From NCBI GenBank assembly GCA_902588635.1, contig CACIPW010000006.1, positions 1 through 43,702 of the forward strand: a stretch of DNA of 43,702 nt, in the 5' to 3' direction. This DNA is from an uncultured Pelagibacteraceae bacterium (GTDB lineage Bacteria > Pseudomonadota > Alphaproteobacteria > Pelagibacterales > Pelagibacteraceae). The position numbers and the translations under genes were made by a program. This document shows, piece after piece, positions 1 through 8,138 of the stretch. The first letter of the stretch is position 1; every line of letters starts with the position of its first letter. The notes beneath the pieces are model-generated. The model worked only from the letters and a program-made list of their open reading frames with translations. It was not told where the DNA came from and searched no databases.

Positions 1-262
1 AATGAGTAAATGCTCTTGCTAATTTAAATATTTTAATTGGTTTAAGTCTTTGAATTTCTGAAGTAATTTTATTAAATCTATTTTTATTATTTTTATTTTT
101 AATGTTTGCTTTTGACAGCAATCTTATTCTCTCTACTAAATTAAAAAAACTTTCTCCCTCCTGTTTTTTTATCACTCTCCCTAAAATATTTCCTAAGTAT
201 CTAACATCGTCCCTTAAAGATTTTGTAGGTATTCTTTCGTAATAGAGATCTCTTTTTAGCAT
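1..262 (-). CDS. ppc: Phosphoenolpyruvate carboxylase, N-terminal fragment (continues off left edge)
   Basis: Own reverse-strand translation from ATG at 262: MLKRDLYYERIPTKSLRDDVRYLGNILGRVIKKQEGESFFNLVERIRLLSK...KIFKLARAFTH, matching the PEPC N-terminal pattern (LRDDVRxLGxxLGxVxxxQEGxxxFxLVExIR...ARAF). Not in the supplied ORF track because it is open at the edge. Confidence 0.85.
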   Translation of the reverse strand, partial: MLKRDLYYERIPTKSLRDDVRYLGNILGRVIKKQEGESFFNLVERIRLLSKANIKNKNNKNRFNKITSEIQRLKPIKIFKLARAFTH

Positions 263-288
263 TTGGTATAAACTATTTGCTTTATATT

Positions 289-1179
289 TTAAGTTTTACT
301 ATTTAAAGCTGACTTTACAGTTTCTCCCATAACTGATGGGTTTTTTGAAATAGTAACTCCACATTCCTTTAAGAGTTCAACTTTTTCGACTGCGCTTTCT
401 CCATAAGCGGAAACTATTGCTCCTGCATGCCCCATGACTCTTCCTTTTGGTGCTGTCAATCCTGCTATGTAAGCTATAATTGGTTTTTTCATGTTTTCTT
501 TTGCAAATTTTCCTGCTGCTACTTCTTGTGGCCCACCTATTTCACCAATCATCAAAACTGCTTCCGTTTCCTTATCTTCTTCAAATTTTTCTAAAATATC
601 TTTAAAAGAACTTCCGTTAATGGGATCACCTCCAATTCCTACGCTTGTTGAAACACCGATGTTTAAGTTTTTTAATTGTTGAGCAGCTTCATATCCAAGG
701 GTACCTGATCTTCCTATAATTCCTACTTTTCCTTCTTTGTATATATGTCCTGGCATAATGCCTAACATTGCTTTTCCAGGACTAATAACTCCTGCGCAAT
801 TTGGACCTACTAGAGTCATTTTTTCTTTTCTAGAATATCTTCTCATGTATCGTTTAATTTTAATCATGTCGTGCGAAGGTATTCCATCAACTATCGCAAC
901 GCACGTCTTAATACCAGCATCAGCTGCTTCCATTGCTGAGTCTGCAGCAAAAGCTGGTGGAACAAATAAAATTGAAGCTGTTGCACCAGTGTTTTTTACT
1001 GCTTCTTTAACAGTGTTAAACACTGGAAGGTTAAGATGTTTCAATCCACCTTTTCCAGGAGTAACTCCTCCAACTACATTTGACCCGTACTTTATCATTT
1101 CTTCAGCGTGGAAAGATCCCATTTTTCCAGTAAAACCTTGAACGATAATTTTGGTTTTTTTATCTATTAAAACTGACAT
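289..1179 (-). CDS. mtkB: Succinyl-CoA/malate-CoA ligase alpha subunit; probably malate thiokinase given its mcl/ppc neighbours
   Basis: SucD-family motifs (IIVQGFTGKMGSFHAEEMIKYG, VGPNCAGVISPGK, GRSGTLGYEAAQQL, GHAGAIVS). Malate specificity is inferred from context only. Confidence 0.75.
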   Translation of the reverse strand: MSVLIDKKTKIIVQGFTGKMGSFHAEEMIKYGSNVVGGVTPGKGGLKHLNLPVFNTVKEAVKNTGATASILFVPPAFAADSAMEAADAGIKTCVAIVDGIPSHDMIKIKRYMRRYSRKEKMTLVGPNCAGVISPGKAMLGIMPGHIYKEGKVGIIGRSGTLGYEAAQQLKNLNIGVSTSVGIGGDPINGSSFKDILEKFEEDKETEAVLMIGEIGGPQEVAAGKFAKENMKKPIIAYIAGLTAPKGRVMGHAGAIVSAYGESAVEKVELLKECGVTISKNPSVMGETVKSALNSKT

Positions 1180-1181
1180 GT

Positions 1182-2345
1182 TTATTTTCCTAAAGCTTTA
1201 ACTGCTTTGTTTGCAGCATCTTCTAAAGTATTAGCTTCTATATAATTTATTTTACTTTCTTTTAAAATTTTATTTCCTTTTTCTACGTTTGTTCCTGCTA
1301 ATCTAATCACTAAAGGAACTTTGATTTCTATTTTTTCCAATGCTTGCACTATACCCTCAGCAACCCAGTCACATCTGTTAATTCCTGCAAAAATATTAAC
1401 TAGTATAACCTTAACTTTTTCATCCATAGATATTAATTTAAAAGCTTTAACTATTTTTTCTGGAGTTGCTCCACCACCAACGTCCAAAAAATTTGCTGGT
1501 TCGCCTCCAGCCAACTTAATCATGTCCATAGATGCCATGGCTAGACCCGCACCATTAATTATATTTCCTATATTTCCTTCTAAACTTACATAATTAAGGC
1601 CTCTATCTGATGCATAAACTTCATTGGCATTTTCTTGAGTTTTATCTCTTAATTCCGAAACTTGATTTCTTCTAAATAAAGCATTGTTATCAAAACTCAT
1701 TTTGCAATCTAAAGCTAATATTTGATCTTGATTTGAAATAACCAATGGGTTCACTTCTACCATGGTTGCATCTAATTCGCTAAATGCTCTATAACATCCA
1801 ATAATTGTATCTGCCATTCTTGCTATTAACTTTGGTTCAATTTTTAACCCAAAAGCTATTTCTCTTGCTTGAAATTTTTGCATTCCAACAGCAACTTCAA
1901 TTTTAGATCTAATTATAGTTTCTGGTTTCTTCTTGGAAATTTCTTCAACACTCATTCCACCTTCAGTAGATGCCACTACCATTATGCTTTCTGAACTACG
2001 ATCAAATACTAGTCCTAAATATAATTCTTTTTTAATTTCTGTTGCTTCTTCTATATAGACTCTATTTGTAATTTTTCCTTCTGGACCTGTTTGATTTGTA
2101 ACCAGCTTTTTACCAAGAAGTTTGTCGGCTGCTTGAGCAACTTCTAGTACGCTATTACAAATAATTATACCGCCTGCTTTTCCTCGTGCTCCAGAATGAA
2201 CTTGTGCTTTAACAACCCATTTTGATCCTCCAAGTTCTCTTGCTTTATTTTCTGCATTCTCAGGACTGTAAACAATTCCTCCTCTTGGAATTGTAACTCC
2301 AAATCCTGAAAGTATTTTTTTTGCCTGATACTCGTGTATATCCAT
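1182..2345 (-). CDS. mtkA: Succinyl-CoA/malate-CoA ligase beta subunit; probably malate thiokinase
   Basis: SucC-family: MDIHEYQAKKILSGFGV, VVKAQVHSGARGKAGG, EVNPLVIS, FLDVGGGATPEK, NIFAGINRCDWVAEGI. Confidence 0.75.
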   Translation of the reverse strand: MDIHEYQAKKILSGFGVTIPRGGIVYSPENAENKARELGGSKWVVKAQVHSGARGKAGGIIICNSVLEVAQAADKLLGKKLVTNQTGPEGKITNRVYIEEATEIKKELYLGLVFDRSSESIMVVASTEGGMSVEEISKKKPETIIRSKIEVAVGMQKFQAREIAFGLKIEPKLIARMADTIIGCYRAFSELDATMVEVNPLVISNQDQILALDCKMSFDNNALFRRNQVSELRDKTQENANEVYASDRGLNYVSLEGNIGNIINGAGLAMASMDMIKLAGGEPANFLDVGGGATPEKIVKAFKLISMDEKVKVILVNIFAGINRCDWVAEGIVQALEKIEIKVPLVIRLAGTNVEKGNKILKESKINYIEANTLEDAANKAVKALGK

Positions 2346-2346
2346 T

Positions 2347-3285
2347 TTATTTACCTTGAATAAGTTTATCTATATTTACAATATTTTCTGCCATACGTGC
2401 TGATGCAGCATCAATCATTCTTCCATCTAGTTGTGCGGCACCTTTTCCTTCTTTTGCAGCCTTATCTAATTCTTCAATAATTCTTTTTGCTTTTTTTACT
2501 TCAGATTCTGGAGGAGAAAAAACTTTATTTGCTAGATCAATTTGTGATGGGTGTATTGCCCACTTACCTTCAATTCCAATTGCAGCTGCTCTTTTAGCTG
2601 ACGCTATATACGCATCAGGATCATTAAAATCTCCGAATGGTCCATCAATTGCTCTTAGCCCATACGCTCTACAAGTCATAACAAGTTGGGATAATCCATG
2701 ATGCCATTGATCACCTGGATAATCTGGATTTAATCCTCCTATCACAACAGTTCTAGCTCTTAAACTTGCAGCATAATCTGCTACACCAAAGTGAAGAGCT
2801 TCTAATCTGTCGCTAGACTTTGCAATTTCTTTTATATTTGACATTCCTAAAGCTGTTTCAATTAAACATTCAATTCCTATTTTATTTTTAATTTTTTTAT
2901 TAGTTTCAATTTGGGTTAATAAACAGTCGACCATATAAACATCACTAGCAGTGCCTGCTTTAGGCAATAATATTGTGTCTAACTTATCACCTGTTTCTTC
3001 TACGATCTCTACTAAGTCACGATACATGTAGTGAGTATCTAAGCTATTAATTCTTACAGAAATAGTTTTTCCTTTTTCACTCCAATTAATTTCTTTAAGT
3101 GCTTTAATAACATTCTGACGTGCGGGAATTTTGTCGTTTGGAGAAACAGCGTCTTCAAGATCTAAAAAAATATAATCAGCATTCGAATTTAAAGCTTTTT
3201 CGAACATTTTAGGTGATGATCCTGGTACAGCTAATTCACTTCTCTGCAACCTGGGCTTTGCTGGTTTGTAATATTTGTGGCTCAT
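2347..3285 (-). CDS. mcl: HpcH/HpaI aldolase / CitE family, likely L-malyl-CoA (beta-methylmalyl-CoA) lyase
   Basis: RSELAVPGSSPKMFEKALNSNADYIFLDLEDAVSPNDK, GIECLIETALGMSNIKEIA, HFGVADYAASL, KWAIHPSQI; gene order mcl-mtkA-mtkB-ppc. Confidence 0.82.
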   Translation of the reverse strand: MSHKYYKPAKPRLQRSELAVPGSSPKMFEKALNSNADYIFLDLEDAVSPNDKIPARQNVIKALKEINWSEKGKTISVRINSLDTHYMYRDLVEIVEETGDKLDTILLPKAGTASDVYMVDCLLTQIETNKKIKNKIGIECLIETALGMSNIKEIAKSSDRLEALHFGVADYAASLRARTVVIGGLNPDYPGDQWHHGLSQLVMTCRAYGLRAIDGPFGDFNDPDAYIASAKRAAAIGIEGKWAIHPSQIDLANKVFSPPESEVKKAKRIIEELDKAAKEGKGAAQLDGRMIDAASARMAENIVNIDKLIQGK

Positions 3286-3438
3286 AAATATAGTATAATT
3301 TTTTATACCAGGGGAAAAATACTATAATTAAGGTATTGTTTTTATATATAATTTTTAGATATTTAAAAAAAACTTTAATAAGGTTTTTGCTTTTGTTACT
3401 GATTCACCATGAAATTTACAGGGGGGACATTCTAAGTC
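3286..3438. promoter_or_regulatory. Divergent intergenic/promoter region between mcl and the FAD oxidoreductase, with nested inverted repeats
   Basis: ATAGTAT (3290-3296)...ATACTAT (3319-3325); ATACC (3305-3309)...GGTAT (3332-3336); direct repeat TATAATT at 3294-3300 and 3323-3329; candidate -10 TATAAT at 3323-3328 (+) and TATAAA-like box on minus at about 3302-3307. Confidence 0.45.
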
Positions 3439-4782
3439 ATGACTTTTCCAACTAAAGCTAAATATGTGATTATAGGTGCTGGAATTCATGGTTTAAGCAC
3501 TGCATGGCACTTAGCAGAAAAAATTAAAAAAAATGGAAACGGATCCAATAACGATATTGTTGTTATTGACAAAGGTGGAATAGCTTCTGGAGCAAGTGGA
3601 ATAGCTTGTGGAGTTGTGAGAAATAATTATTTTCAACCTGCCATGAGAGAGCTTATGGCACATAGTGTAAAAATTTGGGAAAGTGATCCAAAAAAATTTA
3701 GCTATCATCCTGTTGGTTACATGCAAATTAGCCCTGAAAGCATGAGAAAAGATGTGACTACAATTTATGAACAACAAAAAGCAATTGGTTATGAATCTAC
3801 ATTTATTGAAGGAGAAAAAGATTCTGCAGAGTATATGAAAAACATGTTTGATGATTGGCAAGCTAAAGGTATTACCTCTGTATTACACGAAAAAAGAGGT
3901 GGTTACGCAAATAACTCTGCGGCAATTTACGGAATAGCTGATAAAGCTGAAGCTTTAGGAGTAAAAATTATTACAGGAACAGAAGTTACAGGGTTTAAAA
4001 GAGGAAGTAACAGTAAAGCAGTAACGAGTGTTGAAACATCAAAAGGCACTATTGATTGTGAACAAGTAGTAGTTGGTGCTGGACCATGGGTAAAAACTTT
4101 TTGGGACAAACTTGAACTACCAAACAAAATTTCAATTAAAGATGATAAAGGAAATATGCATGATAATTTACCAATGTGGAAGTATTGGTTTTTAACAGAA
4201 GGAGTTTTAGGAGTTGATCCAAATTTTCAAAAAACTAACGATGGTAAAATGCCTCCAGTAATTCATGTTGATAGCGATGCGCCTTTGTATTCAGATGTAG
4301 ACAAGTCTTTAATAACAGACAAAATGTGGGGAATATATTATAAGCCAGATTTTAATTTTAATGGAGTTCAAGGTGGAGCTGCTCCTTATGAATTAAGTAA
4401 GCCAGCAGGCGAAGTTAAAGTTGATCCTTATGGAATTGATTCACCTGAGTATCAAACAACAGATGAATTTGCGCACATGTGGTGTTCAGCATTAGCTCAT
4501 TGCCAAAAAAGATTTGAAGGAAAAATTAATGTTTATCATAAAGGTCCATCAGGCGGATTAGGATGTTTTACTCCAGATTCATTTCCAATCTTCGATCGTT
4601 TTTGTGAAAATGTTTATTTTATTGCAGACTCAAATCATGGATACAAAATGATTGGTGTTGGAGAGTTGGTTGCTGATGAAATACTAGGCAAGGAAAAAGA
4701 TTTGTTAAAACCATTTAGATTCAACCGATACGAGAAAGGTGAACTGCACCCTACTTCGAGCAGCCCTTTCCCTTGGAGTTAA
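3439..4782 (+). CDS. DAO-family FAD-dependent oxidoreductase (sarcosine oxidase beta / N-methylglutamate dehydrogenase-like, stand-alone)
   Basis: N-terminal dinucleotide-binding motif KYVIIGAGIHGLSTAWHLAE, SGASGIACGVVRNNYF, VVVGAGPW, C-terminal YFIADSNHGYKMIGVGELVADEI; SD-like GGGGGGA upstream. Confidence 0.75.
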   Translation: MTFPTKAKYVIIGAGIHGLSTAWHLAEKIKKNGNGSNNDIVVIDKGGIASGASGIACGVVRNNYFQPAMRELMAHSVKIWESDPKKFSYHPVGYMQISPESMRKDVTTIYEQQKAIGYESTFIEGEKDSAEYMKNMFDDWQAKGITSVLHEKRGGYANNSAAIYGIADKAEALGVKIITGTEVTGFKRGSNSKAVTSVETSKGTIDCEQVVVGAGPWVKTFWDKLELPNKISIKDDKGNMHDNLPMWKYWFLTEGVLGVDPNFQKTNDGKMPPVIHVDSDAPLYSDVDKSLITDKMWGIYYKPDFNFNGVQGGAAPYELSKPAGEVKVDPYGIDSPEYQTTDEFAHMWCSALAHCQKRFEGKINVYHKGPSGGLGCFTPDSFPIFDRFCENVYFIADSNHGYKMIGVGELVADEILGKEKDLLKPFRFNRYEKGELHPTSSSPFPWS

Positions 4783-4854
4783 ACTAACTATGGTGGACAC
4801 AAATTAAAATATCAGCTAACTTTTATTTTATAAAAAATTTCTTTAAGGGGGAAA

Positions 4855-6324
4855 ATGACTGATCTAGAAAAACATGTAAATCGAACAGGTAGAGATAAAC
4901 TAGTAAAAAAAGTTAGAGAAAAAATTAACGAATTAGGAATTACATACATTTATTACCAATTTATATCTGTAACAGGACGTGTTGTTGGTAAAGGAATTCC
5001 CGCAGACCATTGGGAAAGAACTGCAGAAAAAGGTTTTCAATTAGTTTATGGATCTACTGCCAACTTATTTGTAGACAGACACAAAAATTATATCGGTTAC
5101 GGCCCTGAAGCTATGGAACTTGTTGGTATACCTGACCCCGAAACTTTCTGTCAATTACCTTGGGACAAAAGGGTTGGAAGAGTTTTTGTTACATGTTTTA
5201 GGAATAGAGAAGAAAGACAAAATCCAGGTGGTCATTTAACTTCTGATTGCAGAGGTAACTTGAAAATTTTTATGGATGAATTTGAGAAAAAACATGGTCT
5301 AGAATTAAGAGTTGGAACAGAACCTGAAATGATGTGGTTGACAAAAAATCCTGACGGAACTCCTACTGGAGCAGGTTTTTCTAAACCATACTGTTATCAC
5401 ATTGATCAATTTGAATCATTGAGGCCTGTTTTCATGAAAGTAATTGAGTACGCTTCAGCCATGGGTTTAGATATGATCCAAGGTGACCATGAAGATGCAC
5501 CTGGACAATTAGAATTAAACTGGACATATGATAATGTTTTAAGAAACGCTGATAGACTTTCTACTTATAGACAAATTTGTGCTCAAGTAGCAAGAGAACA
5601 TAATTTAATAGCATGCTTTATGACAAAACCATTTATGGGTGTGTCTGCAAGTGGTTGCCATACAAACATGTCTTTATGGAAAGGCGGAAAGGTTGTAACA
5701 AACAAATTAGGTAATAAAAAATTACCTGGGGTAGAAGAAGTGTTTGGATATGTGCAGGGAGGCACAAATACTTTTATGCCTGATACTAAAGATATGCAGT
5801 TACCAGGTAAAATTGGTTTACAGTCCATTGCTGGAATAATGGAACATTTGCCTGCTTTAACTGCTTTAGGATCTTCAACAGTTAATTCTTACAGAAGACT
5901 TTGGGATCAAGGTTTCTGGGCTCCAGTTTATGCTGATTGGGGATATCAAAACAGAACTTGTGGCCTAAGAGTATCAGCTCCTGGAAGATTTGAGTATAGA
6001 TCAGTTGACTCTATGCATAATCCATATCTTTTAGGTGCAGCTTTATTAAAAGCGTGTGATCATGGTATTTCAGAAAAACTAACACCTTCTAAGCCTGAAT
6101 CTAGAAGCATGTATGAAGCTAAAAAAGCAGGTAAAGATGTTAAAAAACTTCCATTGAGTCTGGGAGAAGCTCTAGATAGATTATCTGAAGATGAAGTAAT
6201 TAAATCAGCAATGCCTGATGAAATGTATAAAGTTTTTCATTGGTATAAAAATGATGAATGGGAAAAATTCTTAGGTGCTACCACCCAATGGGATCTTGAT
6301 ACATACTTAGATTGTTTACCGTAG
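4855..6324 (+). CDS. Glutamine-synthetase-fold ligase, divergent (candidate gamma-glutamylamide synthetase)
   Basis: GS motifs GTEPEMMW, GDHEDAPGQLELNW, SASGCHTNMSLW, TVNSYRRLWDQGFWAPVYADWGYQNRT, PGRFEYRSVD. The GYEAP-type Glu is replaced by Trp (GFWAP). Confidence 0.8.
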   Translation: MTDLEKHVNRTGRDKLVKKVREKINELGITYIYYQFISVTGRVVGKGIPADHWERTAEKGFQLVYGSTANLFVDRHKNYIGYGPEAMELVGIPDPETFCQLPWDKRVGRVFVTCFRNREERQNPGGHLTSDCRGNLKIFMDEFEKKHGLELRVGTEPEMMWLTKNPDGTPTGAGFSKPYCYHIDQFESLRPVFMKVIEYASAMGLDMIQGDHEDAPGQLELNWTYDNVLRNADRLSTYRQICAQVAREHNLIACFMTKPFMGVSASGCHTNMSLWKGGKVVTNKLGNKKLPGVEEVFGYVQGGTNTFMPDTKDMQLPGKIGLQSIAGIMEHLPALTALGSSTVNSYRRLWDQGFWAPVYADWGYQNRTCGLRVSAPGRFEYRSVDSMHNPYLLGAALLKACDHGISEKLTPSKPESRSMYEAKKAGKDVKKLPLSLGEALDRLSEDEVIKSAMPDEMYKVFHWYKNDEWEKFLGATTQWDLDTYLDCLP

Positions 6325-6354
6325 TAATAATAGAAACAAAAAGGGAATAAATAT

Positions 6355-7296
6355 ATGTGTGGAATAGCAGGATTAATTCATAGAGGAAAATCTTCAAACG
6401 TAGGTGAAGAATTACAAAATATGCTTCAAGCCTTAAAGCATAGAGGACCTGACTCAACTGGATATGCCCTTTATGCCAATAACGATGGTCAAAACTTTAT
6501 ATTGAGATTTAAAGTGGGTGAAAACGTTGGAGAAGGTAGTACATCTGTAAATGAAGATGAAAGTGTTTATGACGAAAGAAAAAAAATTGTAGATAAAAAA
6601 CTTTCAGAATTAGGTGCTCCTATTATTAAGGAAGAAAAATTAACTCCCTATTCCTATAGATATGAAGTTCAATATGGCAAAGATCTAATGTGGTTTTCAC
6701 AAGCAATTGAAAGTATTGAAAATGTTGAGATACTTTCTATTGGAAAATCTCTTGAACTTATAAAAGATCTAGGTGACGCTACTGCTGTATCGGAAAGATA
6801 TGGATTAAATAAAGTGCAAGGAACTCATGGAATAGGTCATGCAAGAATGGCGACTGAGTCTGGTGTGGATATTAAGTCAGCACATCCTTTTTGGGGTTAT
6901 CCTTTTGCGGATGTTTCTGTGGTTCATAATGGCCAATTAACAAATTATTGGAACAATAGAAGAGCACTTGAAAATAAAGGAATGCGTTTTATGTCTGAAT
7001 GCGATTCAGAATTAATTGCAGTTTTCCTTGCTGAAAAAATGAGAAATGGAGCAACCTTAGAAGAAGGAATGAGAGAAAGTCTTACAGGACTTGATGGTGT
7101 TTTCACTTATTTTGTTGCAACAAAAGATTCTTTAGGAATGGCAAAAGATACAATGGCTGCAAAACCATTAGTATTATACGAGTCAGATGATTTAGTAGCT
7201 ATGGGATCAGAAGAAATTGCAATTAGATCTATCCTTCCGCAAGAAATAGATACTTATGATCCTTTTGATGGAGAGGTTAAAGTATGGCAAACCTAA
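6355..7296 (+). CDS. mgsA: Class II glutamine amidotransferase-like subunit of N-methylglutamate synthase (MgsA/GlxB-like)
   Basis: MCGIAGLIHRG N-terminal nucleophile Cys2, LKHRGPDSTGYALY, GIGHARMATES, VVHNGQLTNY; followed by mgsB and mgsC homologues. Confidence 0.8.
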   Translation: MCGIAGLIHRGKSSNVGEELQNMLQALKHRGPDSTGYALYANNDGQNFILRFKVGENVGEGSTSVNEDESVYDERKKIVDKKLSELGAPIIKEEKLTPYSYRYEVQYGKDLMWFSQAIESIENVEILSIGKSLELIKDLGDATAVSERYGLNKVQGTHGIGHARMATESGVDIKSAHPFWGYPFADVSVVHNGQLTNYWNNRRALENKGMRFMSECDSELIAVFLAEKMRNGATLEEGMRESLTGLDGVFTYFVATKDSLGMAKDTMAAKPLVLYESDDLVAMGSEEIAIRSILPQEIDTYDPFDGEVKVWQT

Positions 7297-8138
7297 AAAC
7301 AGCTGAGAAAAAAACAAAAGCCCAATCAATGGGAATGCATACTGAAGTTTTAACAGGAAAAACTCAACAAAAATTTTTTAACCCAGACGAAGCAGAAAAT
7401 TTCTTCTATTGGGGAACTCATGATGTTGATTTTAATAAAAGAACTGAATTAGATGTTAAAGATTTGGATTGCAAGCAAGCAAACGAGAAAATTGATATAC
7501 TTATGAGTGAAGGTTACGGAACAATTGTAATTAAAAATCCACAAGGAAAACACAGTTTAGGTGTTGGAATATTAAACAAACTTAATTTAATTTTTGAAGG
7601 AAGTTTAGGTTATTTTGGTGTTGGCGCAATAGATGGTCCAATAGTTACAGTTAAAGGTCGTGTGGGTTGGTCCTGTGCTGAAAATATGATGGCAGGAAAA
7701 GTTGTTATAGAAAAAAACGCTGGATCATGTTTCGGCGCAGCTATTAGAGGTGGCGATTTAATTTGCAAAGGAAGTGTAGGAGCAAGAACTGGAATTGACC
7801 AAAAAGGTGGCTCTATAATTGTTGGTGGAGACGCTGGTGCATTTACAGGTTTCATGATGCAAAGAGGAAGAATTGTTATTTTGGGAGATGTAGGAATTAA
7901 CCTTGGAGACTCCATGTATGATGGAACAATATATGTGGGTGGAAAAATTGGTTCATTTGGTAGTGACGCAGTGGAATCGCCTATAACTAAAAGTGATATA
8001 GATTGGTTGACTAGAAAACTTAAAGTAGCAGAAATTGGAAGCAATGTTGATTTATCAAAAATGACTAAGGTTGTTGCTGGTAAAAAACTTTGGAACTATG
8101 ACGCTCTAGAACCAACAGAGAGAAAAGGAGCTATATAA
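7284..8138 (+). CDS. mgsB: GXGXG-domain subunit of N-methylglutamate synthase (MgsB/GlxC-like)
   Basis: Glutamate-synthase alpha C-terminal-type beta-helix repeats (GYFGVGAIDGPIVTVKGRVGWSCAENM, GSCFGAAIRGGDLICKGSVGARTGIDQKGGSIIVGGDAG); overlaps mgsA end. Confidence 0.8.
   Translation: MANLKTAEKKTKAQSMGMHTEVLTGKTQQKFFNPDEAENFFYWGTHDVDFNKRTELDVKDLDCKQANEKIDILMSEGYGTIVIKNPQGKHSLGVGILNKLNLIFEGSLGYFGVGAIDGPIVTVKGRVGWSCAENMMAGKVVIEKNAGSCFGAAIRGGDLICKGSVGARTGIDQKGGSIIVGGDAGAFTGFMMQRGRIVILGDVGINLGDSMYDGTIYVGGKIGSFGSDAVESPITKSDIDWLTRKLKVAEIGSNVDLSKMTKVVAGKKLWNYDALEPTERKGAI

Noticed and set aside
737-1141. Antisense ORF (134 aa, +) within mtkB
   Set aside because: Opposite-strand shadow of a well-conserved gene; composition (Pro/Ile/Phe-rich) is typical of antisense frames. 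The same applies to 491-682, 1321-1593, 3511-3861, 3927-4127, 5583-5828, 7610-8044, 8489-8716, 9186-9422, 10202-10402, 10687-10887, 36839-37273, 42036-42359 and similar track entries.
289-2345. Plain TCA-cycle sucCD
   Set aside because: Not excluded by sequence alone, but the position between mcl and ppc and the absence of sucAB/mdh neighbours make malate thiokinase the better reading.
3286-3438. Glycine or SAM riboswitch upstream of mcl or the FAD oxidoreductase
   Set aside because: SAR11 genomes carry glycine and SAM riboswitches, so I looked for conserved aptamer motifs; none was recognised. A covariance-model scan would be decisive.
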